From Calliopsis andreniformis (taxonomy: Eukaryota > Arthropoda > Insecta > Hymenoptera > Andrenidae), in the NCBI RefSeq assembly GCF_051401765.1, contig NW_027480570.1, forward strand, positions 992,001 to 1,056,000: a stretch of DNA of 64,000 nucleotides, in the 5' to 3' direction. The notes beneath the pieces are model-generated. The model searched no databases. It saw only the letters and a list, made by a program, of their open reading frames with translations, and was not told the origin of the DNA. The translations under genes were made by a program, and so were the position numbers. Positions 37,841-51,656 of this stretch are shown piece by piece; positions within the stretch are counted from its first letter, which is position 1, and every line of letters begins with the position of its first letter.

Positions 37841-40260
37841 ATTCTATTGAGTATTGAGAATTGAGGATTGATGGTTGCGTATTGAGGACTGAGGATTGAG
37901 GATTGAAGGTTGAGCATTGAGGATTCAGAATTGAGGTGTGAGGACTGAGGATTGAGGATTGAAGATTGAGTATTGACGATTGAAGATTGAGGATTGAGGA
38001 TTGAGAATTGAGAATTCGGGATGATGTCTGAGGGTTGAGGATTGAGGTTTGAGGACTGAGGACTGAGGATTGAGGACTGAGAATTGAGGATGAGGGCTGA
38101 GTATCGGGGATTGAAGTTTGACGACTGAGGACTGAGCATTGAGGATTGAGAATTGAGGATTGATGATTGAGTATTGAAGATTGAGGATTGGGTATTGAGG
38201 ATTGAAGAATGAGGATTGAGGATTGAGGATTGAGGATTGAGGATTGAGGATCTAGGATTGGAGATTGATTATTGAGGGTTGAAGATTGAGGATTGAGGAT
38301 TGAGGGTTGAGCATATAGGATAGCAGATTGATTATTGAGGATTGAATATAGAGGATTGATGATTGAGGATTCAGAATTGAGAATTGAGGATGAGGACTGA
38401 GGGTTGAGGATTGAGGTTTGAGAAATGAGGATTGAGGATTGAGGATTGAGGATTGAGGATTGACGATTGAGGATTGAGTATTGAAGATTGAGTATTGATC
38501 ACTGATGATTGAGGATTGAGGATTGAGGATTGAGGATTGAGGATTGAAGATTGAATGTTGAGGATTGAAGATTGAGGATTGATGACTGAGGTTTGAGGAT
38601 GGAGGATCAGGACGGACGGTTGAGGATTGAGGTTTGAGGCTTGAGGATTGAGGATTGAGGACTGAGGATTGAGGATTGAGGATTGAGCATTGAGCATTGG
38701 ACATTGAGAACTGGGGATTGAGGATTGAAGGTTGAGGATTAAGGATTGAAGATTGGGGATTGAGGATCTAGGATTGGAGATTGATTATTGAGGATTGAAG
38801 ATTGAGGATTGAGGATTGAGTATTGAGGATTGAGGGTTGAAGATTGAGGATTAAGGATTGAGGATTGAGGATTGATGATTGAGGATTAAAGATTGAATAT
38901 TGATGATTGAAGATTGAGGATTGAGGATTGAGGTTTGTGGATTGAGGACGAGTACTGAGGGTGGAATATTGATGTTTGAGGCCTGAGGATTGAGGATTGA
39001 GGATTGAGGATTGAGAATTGATGATTCAGGATTGAGGATTGAAGATTGTGGATTGGGTATTGAGGATTGAAGTTTGAGGATTCAGGATTGAGGATTGAGG
39101 ATTGAGGATTGGGGATTGAGGATTGAGGATTGAAGATTGAGTACTGAGGGTTGAAGATTGAGGATTGAGGATTGAGGATTGAGGATTGAGGATTGAGCAT
39201 TGAAGATTGAGGATTGGGGATCGAGGATTGACGATTGAGGATTGAGGATTGAGAATTGATGATTCAGGATTGAGGTTTGAAGATTGTGGATTGGGTATTG
39301 AGGATTGAAGATTGAGGATTCAGGATTCAGTATTGAGGATTGAAGGTTGAGTATTGATGATTGAAGATTGAGGATTGAGGATTGAGTGTAGAGGATTGAG
39401 GATTGAGGATTGAGAATTGATGATACAGGATTGAGGATTGAAGATTGTGGATTGGGTATTGAGGATTGAAGATTGAGGATTCAGGATTGAGTATTGAGGA
39501 TTGAAGGTTGAGTATTGATGATTGAAGATTGAGGATTGAGGATTGAGTGTTGAGGATTGAGGACGAGGACTGACGGTTGAGGATTGAGGATTGAGCATTG
39601 AGGATTGAAGATTGAGGACTGGGGATTGGGGATTGAAGATTGAAGATCAAGGATTGAAGATTGGGGATTGAGGATCTAGGATTGGATATTGATTATTGAG
39701 GATTGAACATTGAGGATTGAGGATTGAGAATTGAGAATTGAGAATTGAGTATGAGGACTGAGGGTTGAGGATTGAGGATTGAGGATTGAGGATTGAGGAT
39801 TGAGGATTGAGGATTGAGGATTGAAGATTGAGGATTGGGTATTGAGGACTGAAGAATGAGGATCGAGTATTGAGGATTGAGGATTGAGGATTCAGGACTG
39901 AGGATTGAGGATTGAGGATTGAAGATTGAGGATTGATCATTGAGGATTGAAGTTTGAGGATTGAGGATTGAAGATTGAATATTGATGATTGAAGATTGAG
40001 GATTGAGGGTTGATGGTTGTGGATTGAGGACGAGAACTGAGGGTTGAATATTGATGTTTGAGGTCTGACGATTGAGGATTGAGGATTGAGAATTGAGGAT
40101 TGAAGACTGAGGATTGAAGATTGAGGATTGGGGTTGAGGATTGACGATTGAGGATTGAGTATTGAGGATTGAGAATTGAGGTTTGAGGATTGAAATTGAG
40201 TATTGAGGATTGAAGATCGAGGATTGAGATTTGATTATTGAACATTGTGGATTGAGTATT

Positions 40261-40289
40261 GAACCATGAGAATTCAGGATATTCTATTG
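40261..40289. repeat. Class A module, GAGCATTG subtype
   Basis: Carries the one-base deletion upstream, but the GCATTGATAATTG part downstream has been lost in a deletion near 40405; GATCGTGG replaces GATCGAGG. Confidence 0.92.
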
Positions 40290-41745
40290 AGTATTGAGCA
40301 TTGAGGATTGATGGTTGAGTATTGAGGATTGATGTCTGAGGGTTGTGTGTTGAATATTGAGGATCGTGGACTGAGGATTGAGGATAGATGATTGAGGATA
40401 GAGGATTGAGGATTGAGGTTTGAGCATTGAGGACGAGGACTGACGGTTGAGGATTGAGGTTTGAGGATTGAGGATTGAGGATTGAGGATTGAGGACTGAG
40501 GATAGAGGAGTGAGGATTGAGCATTGAGGATTGAAGATTGATGACTGGGGATTGAGGATTGAAGATTGAGGATTAAGGATTGAATATCTGGGTTTGAGGA
40601 TCTAGGATTGGAGACCGATTATTGAGGATTGAAGATTGAGGATTGAGGATTGAGGATTGAGGATTGAGGATTGAGAATTGAGGATGAGGACTGAGGGTTG
40701 AGGATTGAGGTTTGAGGAATGAGGATTGAGGGTCGAGGATTGAGGATTGAGGATTGATCATTGAGGATTGAGGATTGAGGATTAAGGATTGATGATTGGG
40801 GATTGAGGATCTAGGATTGGAGGTTGATTATTGAGGATTGAAGATTGAGGATTGAGGATTGAGGATTGAGAATTGAGAATTGAGGATGGGGACTGAGGCT
40901 TGAGGATTGAGGTTTGAGGAATGAGGATTGAGGATTGAGGATTGAGGATTGGGGATTGAAGATTGAGTATTGAGGATTGAAGATTGAGAATTGAGGATTG
41001 AGGATTGAGGATTGAGGATTGAGGATTGAGAATTGAGAATTGAGGATGAGGACTGAGGGTTGAGGATTGAGGTTTGAGGAATGAGGATTGAGGATTGAGG
41101 GTTGAGGATTGAGTATTGAAGATTGAGGATAGATGGTTGAGGATTGAGTATTGAGGATCGAGCATTGAGGATTGAATATTGAGGATTGAGGATTGAGGAT
41201 TGAGGATTGAGTATTGAGGATTGAGGATTGAGGATTGAGGATTGAGGATTGAGGATTGAGGATTGAGGATTGAGGAGTGAGGATTGAGGATTGAGGATTG
41301 AGGATTGAAGATTGAGGATTGGGTATTGAGGATTGAAGAATGAGGATCGAGTATTGAGGATTGAGGATTGAGGATTCAGGACTGAGGATTGAGGATTGAG
41401 GATTGAAGATTGAGGATTGATCATTGAGGATTGAAGTTTGAGGATTGAGGATTGAAGATTGAATATTGATGATTGAAGATTGAGGATTGAGGGTTGAGGG
41501 TTGTGGATTGAGGACGAGAACTGAGGGTTGAATATTGATGTTTGAGGTCTGAGGATTGAGGATTGAGGATTGAGAATTGAGGATTGAGGACTGAGGATTG
41601 AAGATTGAGGATTGGGGATTGAGGATTGACGATTGAGGATTGAGTATTGAGGATTGAGAATTGAGGTTTGAGGATTGAAATTGAGTATTGAGGATTGAAG
41701 ATCGAGGATTGAGATTTGATTATTGAACATTGTGGATTGAGTATT

Positions 41746-41774
41746 GAACCATGAGAATTCAGGATATTCTATTG
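41746..41774. repeat. Class A module
   Basis: GAGAATTG subtype; left member of the 873-bp tandem duplication. Confidence 0.92.
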
Positions 41775-42293
41775 AGTATTGAGAATTGAGGATTGATGGT
41801 TGAGTATTGAGTATTGATGTCTGAGGGTTGTGTGTTGAATATTGAGGATCGAGGACTGAGGATTGAGGATAGAGGATTGAGGATAGAGGATTGAGGATTG
41901 AAGATTGAGTATTGATGATTGAATATTGAGGATTGAGGATTGAGGTTTGAGGAATGAGGATTGAGGATTGAGGGTTGAGGATTGAGTATTGAAGATTGAG
42001 GATAGATGGTTGAGGATTGAGTATTGAGGATCGAGCATTGAGGATTGAATATTGAGGATTGAGGATTGAGGATTGAGGATTGAGTATTGAGGATTGAGGA
42101 TTGAGGATTGAGGATTGAGGATTGAGGATTGAGGATTGAGGATTGAGGAGTGAGGATTGAGGATTGAGGATTGAGGATTGAAGATTGAGGATTGGGTATT
42201 GAGGATTGAAGAATGAGGATCGAGTATTGAGGATTGAGGATTGAGGATTCAGGACTGAGGATTGAGGATTGAGGATTGAAGATTGAGGATTGA

Positions 42294-44300
42294 TCATTGA
42301 GGATTGAAGTTTGAGGATTGAGGATTGAAGATTGAATATTGATGATTGAAGATTGAGGATTGAGGGTTGAGGGTTGTGGATTGAGGACGAGAACTGAGGG
42401 TTGAATATTGATGTTTGAGGTCTGAGGATTGAGGATTGAGGATTGAGAATTGAGGATTGAGGACTGAGGATTGAAGATTGAGGATTGGGGTTGAGGATTG
42501 ACGATTGAGGATTGAGTATTGAGGATTGAGAATTGAGGTTTGAGGATTGAAATTGAGTATTGAGGATTGAAGATCGAGGATTGAGATTTGATTATTGAAC
42601 ATTGTGGATTGAGTATTGAACCATGAGAATTCAGGATATTCTATTGAGTATTGAGCATTGAGGATTGATGGTTGAGTATTGAGGATTGATGTCTGAGGGT
42701 TGTGTGTTGAATATTGAGGATCGAGGACTGAGGATTGAGGATAGAGGATTGAGGATAGAGGATTGAGGATTGAAGATTGAGCATTGATAATTGAATATTG
42801 AGGATTGAGGATTGAGGTTTGAGCATTGAGGACGAGGACTGACGGTTGAGGATTGAGGTTTGAGGATTGAGGATTGAGGATTGAGGATTGAGGACTGAGG
42901 ATAGAGGATTGAGGATTGAGCATTGAGGATTGAAGATTGATGACTGGGGATTGAGGATTGAAGATTGAGGATTAAGGATTGAATATCTGGGTTTGAGGAT
43001 CTAGGATTGGAGACCGATTATTGAGGATTGAAGATTGAGGATTGAGGATTGAGGATTGAGGATTGAGGATTGAGAATTGAGGATGAGGACTGAGGGTTGA
43101 GGATTGAGGTTTGAGGAATGAGGATTGAGGGTCGAGGATTGAGGATTGAGGATTGATCATTGAGGATTGAGGATTGAGGATTATGGATTGATGATTGGGG
43201 ATTGAGGATCTAGGATTGGAAGTTGATTATTGAGGATTGAAGATTGAGGATTGAGGATTGAGGATTGAGAATTGAGAATTGAGGATGGGGACTGAGGCTT
43301 GAGGATTGAGGTTTGAGGAATGAGGATTGAGGATTGAGGATTGAGGATTGGGGATTGAAGATTGAGTATTGAGGATTGAAGATTGAGAATTGAGGATTGA
43401 GGATTGAGGATTGAGGATTGAGGATTGAGGATTGAGGATTGAGAATTGATGATTCAGGATTGAGGATTGAAGATTGTGGATTGGGTATTGAGGATTGAAG
43501 TTTGAGGATTCAGGATTGAGGATTGAGGATTGAGGATTGGGGATTGAGGATTGAGGATTGAAGATTGAGTACTGAGGGTTGAAGATTGAGGATTGAGGAT
43601 TGAGGATTGAGGATTGAGGATTGAGCATTGAAGATTGAGGATTGGGGATCGAGGATTGACGATTGAGGATTGAGGATTGAGAATTGATGATTCAGGATTG
43701 AGGTTTGAAGATTGTGGATTGGGTATTGAGGATTGAAGATTGAGGATTCAGGATTCAGTATTGAGGATTGAAGGTTGAGTATTGATGATTGAAGATTGAG
43801 GATTGAGGATTGAGTGTAGAGGATTGAGGATTGAGGATTGAGAATTGATGATACAGGATTGAGGATTGAAGATTGTGGATTGGGTATTGAGGATTGAAGA
43901 TTGAGGATTCAGGATTGAGTATTGAGGATTGAAGGTTGAGTATTGATGATTGAAGATTGAGGATTGAGGATTGAGTGTTGAGGATTGAGGACGAGGACTG
44001 ACGGTTGAGGATTGAGGATTGAGCATTGAGGATTGAAGATTGAGGACTGGGGATTGGGGATTGAAGATTGAAGATCAAGGATTGAAGATTGGGGATTGAG
44101 GATCTAGGATTGGATATTGATTATTGAGGATTGAACATTGAGGATTGAGGATTGAGAATTGAGAATTGAGTATGAGGACTGAGGGTTGAGGATTGAGGAT
44201 TGAGGATTGAGGATTGAGGATTGAGGATTGAGGATTGAAGATTGAGGATTGGGTATTGAGGATTGAAGAATGAGGATCGAGTATTGAGGATTGAGGATTG
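42294..44300. repeat. Right-type block, first of three copies
   Basis: Recurs at about 46.99-48.96 kb (offset 4673, then 4666; GAATTC 42627/47300) and again at 61.1 kb and beyond. It contains a distinctive join near 43440 where a GGAGGTTG-type series runs straight into GAATTGATGATTCAGG, shared by all three copies (43.44, 48.11 and 62.02 kb). It then carries the GATACAGG, GATCAAGG and GGATATTG modules. Confidence 0.82.
42618..42646. repeat. Class A module, GAGCATTG subtype
   Basis: Right member of the local duplication but of the other subtype, so the pair is not a simple recent doubling of this module. Confidence 0.92.
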
Positions 44301-46990
44301 AGGATTGAAGATTGAGGATTGGGGATTGAGTATTGACGATTGAGGATTGAGTATTGACGATTGAGAATTGAGGATTGAGGATTGAAATTGAGTATTGAGG
44401 ATTGAGGATTGAAGATTGAGGATTGGGTATTGAGGATTGAGGATTGAGGTTTGAGGATTGAGAATTGAGTATTGAAGATTGAGTATTGATGCCTGAGGAT
44501 TGGGGATTGAGGATGGAGTATTGAGGATTGAGGATTGAAGATTGAGTATTGAGGATTGAAGATTGAGGATTGAGGATTGAGGATTGAGGATGGAGGATGA
44601 GGGCTGAGGGTTGAGGATTGATGTTTGAGTATTGAATCCTGAGAATTCAGGATATTCTATTGAGTATTGAGAATTGAGGATTGATGGTTGCGTATTGAGG
44701 ACTGAGGATTGAGGATTGAAGGTTGAGCATTGAGGATTCAGAATTGAGGTGTGAGGACTGAGGATTGAGGATTGAAGATTGAGTATTGACGATTGAAGAT
44801 TGAGGATTGAGGATTGAGAATTGAGAATTCGGGATGATGTCTGAGGGTTGAGGATTGAGGTTTGAGGACTGAGGACTGAGGATTGAGGACTGAGAATTGA
44901 GGATGAGGGCTGAGTATCGGGGATTGAGGTTTGACGGCTGAGGACTGAGCATTGAGGATTGAGAATTGAGGATTGATGATTGAGTATTGAAGATTGAGGA
45001 TTGGGTATTGAGGATTGAAGAATGAGGATTGAGGATTGAGGATTGAGGATTGAGGATTGAGGATCTAGGATTGGAGATTGATTATTGAGGGTTGAAGATT
45101 GAGGATTGAGGATTGAGGGTTGAGCATCTAGGATAGCAGATTGATTATTGAGGATTGAATATAGAGGATTGATGATTGAGGATTCAGAATTGAGAATTGA
45201 GGATGAGGACTGAGGGTTGAGGATTGAGGTTTGAGAATTGAGGATTGAGGATTGAGGATTGAGGATTGAGGATTGACGATTGAGGATTGAGTATTGAAGA
45301 TTGAGTATTGATCACTGATGATTGAGGATTGAGGATTGAGGATTGAGGATTGAGGATTGAAGATTGAATGTTGAGGATTGAAGATTGAGGATTGATGACT
45401 GAGGTTTGAGGATGGAGGATGAGGACGGACGGTTGAGGATTGAGGTTTGAGGATTGAGGATTGAGGACTGAGGACTGAGGATTGAGGATTGAGGATTGAG
45501 CATTGAGCATTGGACATTGAGAACTGGGGATTGAGGATTGAAGGTTGAGGATTAAGGATTGAAGATTGGGGATTGAGGATCTAGGATTGGAGATTGATTA
45601 TTGAGGATTGAAGATTGAGGATTGAGGATTGAGTATTGAGGATTGAGGGTTGAAGATTGAGGATTAAGGATTGAGGATTGAGGATTGATGATTGAGGATT
45701 AAAGATTGAATATTGATGATTGAAGATTGAGGATTGAGGATTGAGGGTTGTGGATTGAGGACGAGTACTGAGGGTGGAATATTGATGCTTGAGGCCTGAG
45801 GATTGAGGATTGAGGATTGAGGATTGAGAATTGATGATTCAGGATTGAGGATTGAAGATTGTGGATTGGGTATTGAGGATTGAAGTTTGAGGATTCAGGA
45901 TTGAGCATTGAGGATTGAGGATTGGGGATTGAGGATTGAGGATTGAAGATTGAGTACTGAGGGTTGAAGATTGAGGATTGAGGATTGAGGATTGAGGATT
46001 GAGGATTGAGCATTGAAGATTGAGGATTGGGGATCGAGGATTGACGATTGAGGATTGAGGATTGAGATTTGATGATTCAGGATTGAGGTTTGAAGATTGT
46101 GGATTGGGTATTGAGGATTGAAGATTGAGGATTCAGGATTGAGTATTGAGGATTGAAGGTTGAGTATTGATGATTGAAGATTGAGGATTGAGGATTGAGT
46201 GTAGAGGATTGAGGATTGAGGGTTGAGAATTGATGATACAGGATTGAGGATTGAAGATTGTGGATTGGGTATTGAGGATTGAAGGTTGAGGATTCAGGAT
46301 TGAGTATTGAGGATTGAAGGTTGAGTATTGATGATTGAAGATTGAGGATTGAGGATTGAGTGTTGAGGATTGAGGACGAGGACTGACGGTTGAGGATTGA
46401 GGATTGAGCATTGAGGATTGAAGATTGAGGACTGGGGATTGGGGATTGAAGATTGAAGATCAAGGATTGAAGATTGGGGATTGAGGATCTAGGATTGGAT
46501 ATTGATTATTGAGGATTGAACATTGAGGATTGAGGATTGAGAATTGAGAATTGAGTATGAGGACTGAGGGTTGAGGATTGAGGATTGAGGATTGAGGATT
46601 GAGGATTGAGGATTGAGGATTGAAGATTGAGGATTGGGTATTGAGGATTGAAGAATGAGGATCGAGTATTGAGGATTGAGGATTGAGGATTCAGGACTGA
46701 GGGTTGAGGATTGAGGATTGAAGATTGAGGATTGATCATTGAGGATTGAAGTTTGAGGATTGAGGATTGAAGATTGAATATTGATGATTGAAGATTGAGG
46801 ATTGAGGGTTGAGTGTTGTGGATTGAGGACGAGAACTGAGGGTTGAATATTGATGTTTGAGGTCTGAGGATTGAGGATTGAGGATTGAGAATTGAGGATT
46901 GAGGATTGAGGATTGAAGATTGAGGATTGGGTATTGAGGATTGAAGAATGAGGATCGAGTATTGAGGATTGAGGATTGAGGATTCAGGAC
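44301..46990. repeat. Class B block, third copy, and following join
   Basis: Contains the class B hairpin at 44636-44653 and GAATTCGGG at 44825, matching 33387 and 33569 at offset 11256 through about 46.6 kb. From about 46740 it runs into GAAGTTTGAGG and GAACTGAGG modules. The GATCGAG to GAAGTTTGAGG run (about 46653-46755) is then repeated within about 300 bp (about 46950-47050), a local duplication. Confidence 0.78.
44636..44653. repeat. Class B inverted repeat
   Basis: Full lead-in present. Second GAATTC at 44825; a private GACGGCTG unit follows near 44934. Confidence 0.93.
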
Positions 46991-47290
46991 TGAGGATTGA
47001 GGATTGAGGATTGAAGATTGAGGATTGATCATTGAGGATTGAAGTTTGAGGATTGAGGATTGAAGATTGAATATTGATGATTGAAGATTGAGGATTGAGG
47101 GTTGGGGGTTGTGGATTGAGAATTGAGGATTGAGGACTGAGGATTGAAGATTGAGGATTGGGGTTGAGGATTGACGATTGAGGATTGAGTATTGAGGATT
47201 GAGAATTGAGGTTTGAGGATTGAAATTGAGTATTGAGGATTGAAGATCGAGGATTGAGATTTGATTATTGAACATTGTGGATTGAGTATT

Positions 47291-47319
47291 GAACCATGAG
47301 AATTCAGGATATTCTATTG
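47291..47319. repeat. Class A module, GAGCATTG subtype
   Basis: 4673 bp after 42618; all linked marks present. Confidence 0.92.
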
Positions 47320-49340
47320 AGTATTGAGCATTGAGGATTGATGGTTGAGTATTGAGGATTGATGTCTGAGGGTTGTGTGTTGAATATTGAGGATCGAGGA
47401 CTGAGGATTGAGGATAGAGGATTGAGGATAGAGGATTGAGGATTGAAGATTGAGCATTGATAATTGAATATTGAGGATTGAGGATTGAGGTTTGAGCATT
47501 GAGGACGAGGACTGACGGTTGAGGATTGAGGTTTGAGGATTGAGGATTGAGGATTGAGGATTGAGGACTGAGGATAGAGGATTGAGGATTGAGCATTGAG
47601 GATTGAAGATTAATGACTGGGGATTGAGGATTGAAGATTGAGGATTAAGGATTGAATATCTGGGTTTGAGGATCTAGGATTGGAGACCGATTATTGAGGA
47701 TTGAAGATTGAGGATTGAGGATTGAGGATTGAGGATTGAGGATTGAGAATTGAGGATGAGGACTGAGGGTTGAGGATTGAGGATTGAGGAACGAGGATTG
47801 AGGGTCGAGGATTGAGGATTGAGGATTGATCATTGAGGATTGAGGATTGAGGATTAAGGATTGATGATTGGGGATTGAGGATCTAGGATTGGAAGTTGAT
47901 TATTGAGGATTGAAGATTGAGGATTGAGGATTGAGAATTGAGAATTGAGGATGGGGACTGAGGCTTGAGGATTGAGGTTTGAGGAATGAGGATTGAGGAT
48001 TGAGGATTGAGGATTGGGGATTGAAGATTGAGTATTGAGGATTGAAGATTGAAAATTGAGGATTGAGGATTGAGGATTGAGGATTGAGGATTGAGGATTG
48101 AGGATTGAGAATTGATGATTCAGGATTGAGGATTGAAGATTGTGGATTGGGTATTGAGGATTGAAGTTTGAGGATTCAGGATTGAGGATTGAGGATTGAG
48201 GATTGGGGATTGAGGATTGAGGATTGAAGATTGAGTACTGAGGGTTGAAGATTGAGGATTGAGGATTGAGGATTGAGGATTGAGGATTGAGCATTGAAGA
48301 TTGAGGATTGGGGATCGAGGATTGACGATTGAGGATTGAGGATTGAGAATTGATGATTCAGGATTGAGGTTTGAAGATTGTGGATTGGGTATTGAGGATT
48401 GAAGATTGAGGATTCAGGATTCAGTATTGAGGATTGAAGGTTGAGTATTGATGATTGAAGATTGAGGATTGAGGATTGAGTGTAGAGGATTGAGGATTGA
48501 GGATTGAGAATTGATGATACAGGATTGAGGATTGAAGATTGTGGATTGGGTATTGAGGATTGAAGATTGAGGATTCAGGATTGAGTATTGAGGATTGAAG
48601 GTTGAGTATTGATGATTGAAGATTGAGGATTGAGGATTGAGTGTTGAGGATTGAGGACGAGGACTGACGGTTGAGGATTGAGGATTGAGCATTGAGGATT
48701 GAAGATTGAGGACTGGGGATTGGGGATTGAAGATTGAAGATCAAGGATTGAAGATTGGGGATTGAGGATCTAGGATTGGATATTGATTATTGAGGATTGA
48801 ACATTGAGGATTGAGGATTGAGAATTGAGAATTGAGTATGAGGACTGAGGGTTGAGGATTGAGGATTGAGGATTGAGGATTGAGGATTGAGGATTGAGGA
48901 TTGAAGATTGAGGATTGGGTATTGAGGATTGAAGAATGAGGATCGAGTATTGAGGATTGAGGATTGAGGATTCAGGACTGAGGATTGAGGATTGAGGATT
49001 GAAGATTGAGGATTGATCATTGAGGATTGAAGTTTGAGGATTGAGGATTGAAGATTGAATATTGATGATTGAAGATTGAGGATTGAGGGTTGAGGGTTGT
49101 GGATTGAGGACGAGAACTGAGGGTTGAATATTGATGTTTGAGGTCTGATGATTGAGGATTGAGGATTGAGAATTGAGGATTGAGGACTGAGGATTGAAGA
49201 TTGAGGATTGGGGTTGAGGATTGACGATTGAGGATTGAGTATTGAGGATTGAGAATTGAGGTTTGAGGATTGAAATTGAGTATTGAGGATTGAAGATCGA
49301 GGATTGAGATTTGATTATTGAACATTGTGGATTGAGTATT

Positions 49341-49369
49341 GAACCATGAGAATTCAGGATATTCTATTG
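49341..49369. repeat. Class A module, GAGCATTG subtype
   Basis: Downstream GATAGAGG is followed by plain GAGGATTG where most copies repeat GATAGAGG. Confidence 0.92.
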
Positions 49370-51627
49370 AGTATTGAGCATTGAGGATTGATGGTTGAGT
49401 ATTGAGGATTGATGTCTGAGGGTTGTGTGTTGAATATTGAGGATCGAGGACTGAGGATTGAGGATAGAGGATTGAGGATTGAGGATTGAGGATTGAAGAT
49501 TGAGCATTGATAATTGAATATTGAGGATTGAGGATTGAGGTTTGAGCATTGAGGACGAGGACTGACGGTTGAGGATTGAGGTTTGAGGATTGAGGATTGA
49601 GGATTGAGGATTGAGGACTGAGGATAGAGGATTGAGGATTGAGCATTGAGGATTGAAGATTGATGACTGGGGATTGAGGATTGAAGATTGAGGATTAAGG
49701 ATTGAATATCTGGGTTTGAGGATCTAGGATTGGAGACCGATTATTGAGGATTGAAGATTGAGGATTGAGGATTGAGGATTGAGGATTGAGGATTGAGAAT
49801 TGAGGATGAGGACTGAGGGTTGAGGATTGAGGTTTGAGGAATGAGGATTGAGGGTCGAGGATTGAGGATTGAGGATTGATCATTGAGGATTGAGGATTGA
49901 GGATTAAGGATTGATGATTGGGGATTGAGGATCTAGGATTGGAGGTTGATTATTGAGGATTGAAGATTGAGGATTGAGGATTGAGGATTGAGAATTGAGA
50001 ATTGAGGATGGGGACTGAGGCTTGAGGATTGAGGTTTGAGGAATGAGGATTGAGGATTGAGGATTGAGGATTGGGGTTTGAAGATTGAGTATTGAGGATT
50101 GAAGATTGAGAATTGAGGATTGAGGATTGAGGATTGAGGATTGAGGATTGAGAATTGAGAATTGAGGATGAGGACTGAGGGTTGAGGATTGAGGTTTGAG
50201 GAATGAGGATTGAGGATTGAGGGTTGAGGATTGAGTATTGAAGATTGAGGATAGATGGTTGAGGATTGAGTATTGAGGATCGAGCATTGAGGATTGAATA
50301 TTGAGGATTGAGGATTGAGGATTGAGGATTGAGTATTGAGGATTGAGGATTGAGGATTGAGGATTGAGGATTGAGGATTGAGGATTGAGGATTGAGGAGT
50401 GAGGATTGAGGATTGAGGATTGAGGATTGAAGATTGAGGATTGGGTATTGAGGATTGAAGAATGAGGATCGAGTATTGATGATTGAGGATTGAGGATTCA
50501 GGACTGAGGATTGAGGATTGAGGATTGAAGATTGAGGATTGATGATTGAGGATTGAGGATTGAAGATTGAGGATTGGGGATTGAGTATTGACGATTGAGG
50601 ATTGAGTATTGACGATTGAGAATTGAGGATTGAGGATTGAAATTGAGTATTGAGGATTGAGGATTGAAGATTGAGGATTGGGTATTGAGGATTGAGGATT
50701 GAGGTTTGAGGATTGAGAATTGAGTTTTGAAGATTGAGTATTGATGCCTGAGGATTGGGGATTGAGGATGGAGTATTGAGGATTGAGGATTGAAGATTGA
50801 GTATTGAGGATTGAAGATTGAGGATTGAGGATTGAGGATTGAGGATGGAGGATTGAGGATTGAAGATTGAGTATTGACGATTGAAGATTGAGGATTGAGG
50901 ATTGAGGATTGAGAATTCAGGATGATGTCTGAGGGTTGAGGATTGAGGTTTGAGGACTGAGGACTGAGGATTGAGGACTGAGGATTGAGAATGAGGGCTG
51001 AGTATCGGGGATTGAGGTTTGACGACTGAGGACTGAGCATTGAGGATTGAGAATTGAGGATTGATGATTGAATATTGAAGATTGAGGATTGGGTATTGAG
51101 GATTGAAGAATGAGGATTGAGGATTGAGGATTGAGGGTTGAGGATTGAGGATTGAGGATTGAGGATTGAGGATTGAGGATTGAAGATTGAGGATTGGGTA
51201 TTGAGGAATGAAGAATGAGGATCGAGTATTGAGGATTGAGGATTCAGGATTCAGGACTGAGGATTGAGGATTGAGGATTGAAGATTGAGGATTGATGATT
51301 GAGGATTGAGGATTGAAGTTTGAGGATTGAGGATTGAAGATTGAATATTGATGATTGAAGATTGAGGATTGAGGGTTGAGGGTTGTGGATTGAGGACGAG
51401 AACTGAGGGTTGAATATTGATGTTTGAGGTCTGAGGATTGAGGATTGAGGATTGAGAATTGAGGATTGAGGACTGAGGATTGAAGATTGAGGACTGGGGA
51501 TTGAGGATTGACGATTGAGGATTGAGTATTGAGGATTGAGAATTGAGGTTTGAGGATTGAAATTGAGTATTGAGGATTGAAGATCGAGGATTGAGATTTG
51601 ATTATTGAACATTGTGGATTGAGTATT

Positions 51628-51656
51628 GAACCATGAGAATTCAGGATATTCTATTG
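51628..51656. repeat. Class A module
   Basis: GAGAATTG subtype, followed by GAGGGTTGATGG, a private change. Confidence 0.92.

Larger units (their letters stand above)
34752..41650. repeat. Large block, copy 1 (duplicated at 53776-60874)
   Basis: Matches 53776 onward. The offset is 19024 as far as about 37780 (GAATTC 35814/54838 and 37104/56128) and 19198 after it (GAATTC 37830/57028, 38012/57210 and 40270/59468). The 174-bp step is a deletion in this copy. By eye only scattered differences separate the copies, for example G at 35870 against T at 54894 and T at 36597 against A at 55621. Both copies share a unique class A variant, GATATGCTATTG at 35820 and 54844. Confidence 0.93.
41060..42800. 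repeat. About 873-bp local tandem duplication
   Basis: GATAGATGG recurs at 41128 and 42001 (873 bp) and the class A GAATTC at 41755 and 42627 (872 bp; the second copy has lost one base at GGATTGGGGTTG near 42486). The junction near 41945 joins GAGGTTTG to GAGGAATGAGG. The same locality in the 53.8-64 kb copy is rearranged differently. Confidence 0.85.
46991..50100. repeat. Right-type block, second copy (also present at 61.1-64.0 kb)
   Basis: From about 47.2 kb it matches 61.1 kb to the window end at a constant offset of 13912 (GAATTC 47300/61212 and 49350/63262), including the shared variants GAACGAGG near 47790/61702 and GGATTGGGGTTTGAAG near 50073/63985. The match runs off the right edge of the window. 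Confidence 0.9.

Noticed and set aside
40828..42297. Second longest - strand open frame, about 489 codons
   Set aside because: Same reason. It also runs straight across the 873-bp duplication and contains the same peptide block twice, as expected for translated satellite DNA.
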